Shown: in pieces, positions 43,727-44,186 of the stretch
How positions within the stretch are numbered: position 1 is the first letter of the stretch
How the letters are laid out: each line of letters starts with the position of its first letter
Assembly (NCBI GenBank): GCA_900617975.1
Contig: UZAE01012374.1
Location: 1-44,186, forward strand
From: Rodentolepis nana
Lineage: Eukaryota; Platyhelminthes; Cestoda; Cyclophyllidea; Hymenolepididae
Direction of reading: 5' to 3'
DNA length: 44,186 nucleotides
The notes under the pieces: generated by a model
The model's input: only the letters and a program-made list of their open reading frames with translations
Told to the model about the DNA's origin: nothing
The model's database searches: none
Made by a program: the position numbers and the translations under genes

Positions 43727-44186
43727 TATTTATTTCAAATGGTAGGCTTTATGATATTTATCATTAGCCCTTAATCTTTGACTTCAGCTTCCCCCAAGAG
43801 GGGGGGGTACATTTATAGCAGTTAATTACGTTCATGAAGGGGGGTACATTTATAGCAGTTAATTAATAGCAGTTCATTTAGCTGTCTTCTTGCTTCCCAG
43901 TATCTCTGGCTTAATTACATTTATAGCAGTTCATTAATAGCAATTCATTAGCTGTCTTCTTGCTTCTTACATTTATAGCGGTTAATTAATAGCAGTTCAT
44001 TAGCAGTCTTCTTGCTTCCCCGTACTCTGCTTTCAGCTCATTAGCTGTCTTCTTGCTTCCCAGTATCTTTGGCTTTCCCTCCTTGTCTTTAGAGCTGGAC
44101 ACCGAATCAGGCGGGTCTTCTCCATTTCCTCATGTTGGTTACATGTGGGCATGTGGGTTGAGTGTATACTCCCAATTTGTGAAGGT
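43727..44186 (-). pseudogene. LINE 3' fragment with tandem duplications, continues beyond the window
   Basis: Minus-strand copy of the same LINE family: an A-rich tail near 43727-43735, the shared tail (TAATGATAAATATCATAAAG, CCTACCATTTGA), a G7 run at 43801-43807, then the C-terminal coding part matching the zinc finger of the other copy (plus-strand GCTGGACACCGAATCAGGCG encodes the HLIRCPAL region on the minus strand). Between them, a unit of roughly 50-75 bp containing ACATTTATAGCAGTTAATTA and TGTCTTCTTGCTTC occurs about four times (about 43810-44065), where the reference LINE copy has it once. The coding end is disrupted by this. The 5' part lies outside the window. Confidence 0.88.

Overview
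This is AT-rich eukaryotic nuclear DNA, most likely from an arthropod. It holds no recognisable host gene, no operon-like packing and no rRNA. I looked for tRNA genes only by eye and saw none. What can be annotated is mobile DNA: one LINE with endonuclease and RNase H domains, two further LINE fragments, a mellifera-type mariner, and about a dozen copies of a short (about 250-460 bp, one 2.5 kb) non-autonomous retroelement. The arthropod call rests on the mariner subfamily and on the style of the LINE RNase H/zinc-finger C-terminus. It is an inference, and I cannot name the species.

The main result is that the LINE (29840-32290, minus strand) and the short elements start with the same 73-nt sequence, which folds as a hepatitis-delta-virus-like (HDV-like) self-cleaving ribozyme. 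All parts occur in the canonical order: P1 with a G1-U wobble, P2, a 3-bp P3 with a UCC-containing L3, P1', the GGGCAAC joining strand, P4, GGCAAAA with the candidate catalytic C, and P2'. In several copies predicted nucleotide G1 directly follows the target-site duplication (TSD), so the genomic 5' end coincides with the predicted cleavage site. Copies vary at paired positions in ways that keep pairing. The short elements also share about 75 bp of 3' tail with the LINE, so LINE and short element look like an autonomous/non-autonomous pair in the style of trypanosome ingi/RIME (Pr77 ribozyme), here in an animal genome.

Layout: short elements at 1-337(-), 3510-3755(+), 4583-7051(+, internally amplified), 13786-14087(+), 16881-17201(-), 18113-18178(-, head only), 18714-19044(+), 23482-23786(+), 23913-24371(-), 40925-41197(+), 41719-42014(-) and 42415-42738(+). 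A tail-only insertion lies at 43662-43711. LINE pieces are at 29171-29707(+), 29840-32290(-) and 43727-44186(-, runs off the window). The mariner is at 39594-40894. Two assembly gaps (15790-16009 and 30783-31533) interrupt the sequence; the second hides the LINE reverse transcriptase. The remaining stretches (338-3509, 7066-13769, 19057-23481, 24383-29156, 32305-39591 and smaller ones) are AT-rich DNA in which I see only microsatellites, G/C homopolymers and chance ORFs.

How the parts would work together (inference): the LINE protein, if an intact copy exists elsewhere, would reverse-transcribe its own RNA and that of the short elements through the shared 3' tail. The shared 5' ribozyme would trim both RNAs to the same 5' end. 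Local tandem duplication is a recurrent feature of this family; in one copy it produced a satellite-like array with three identical 495-bp units.
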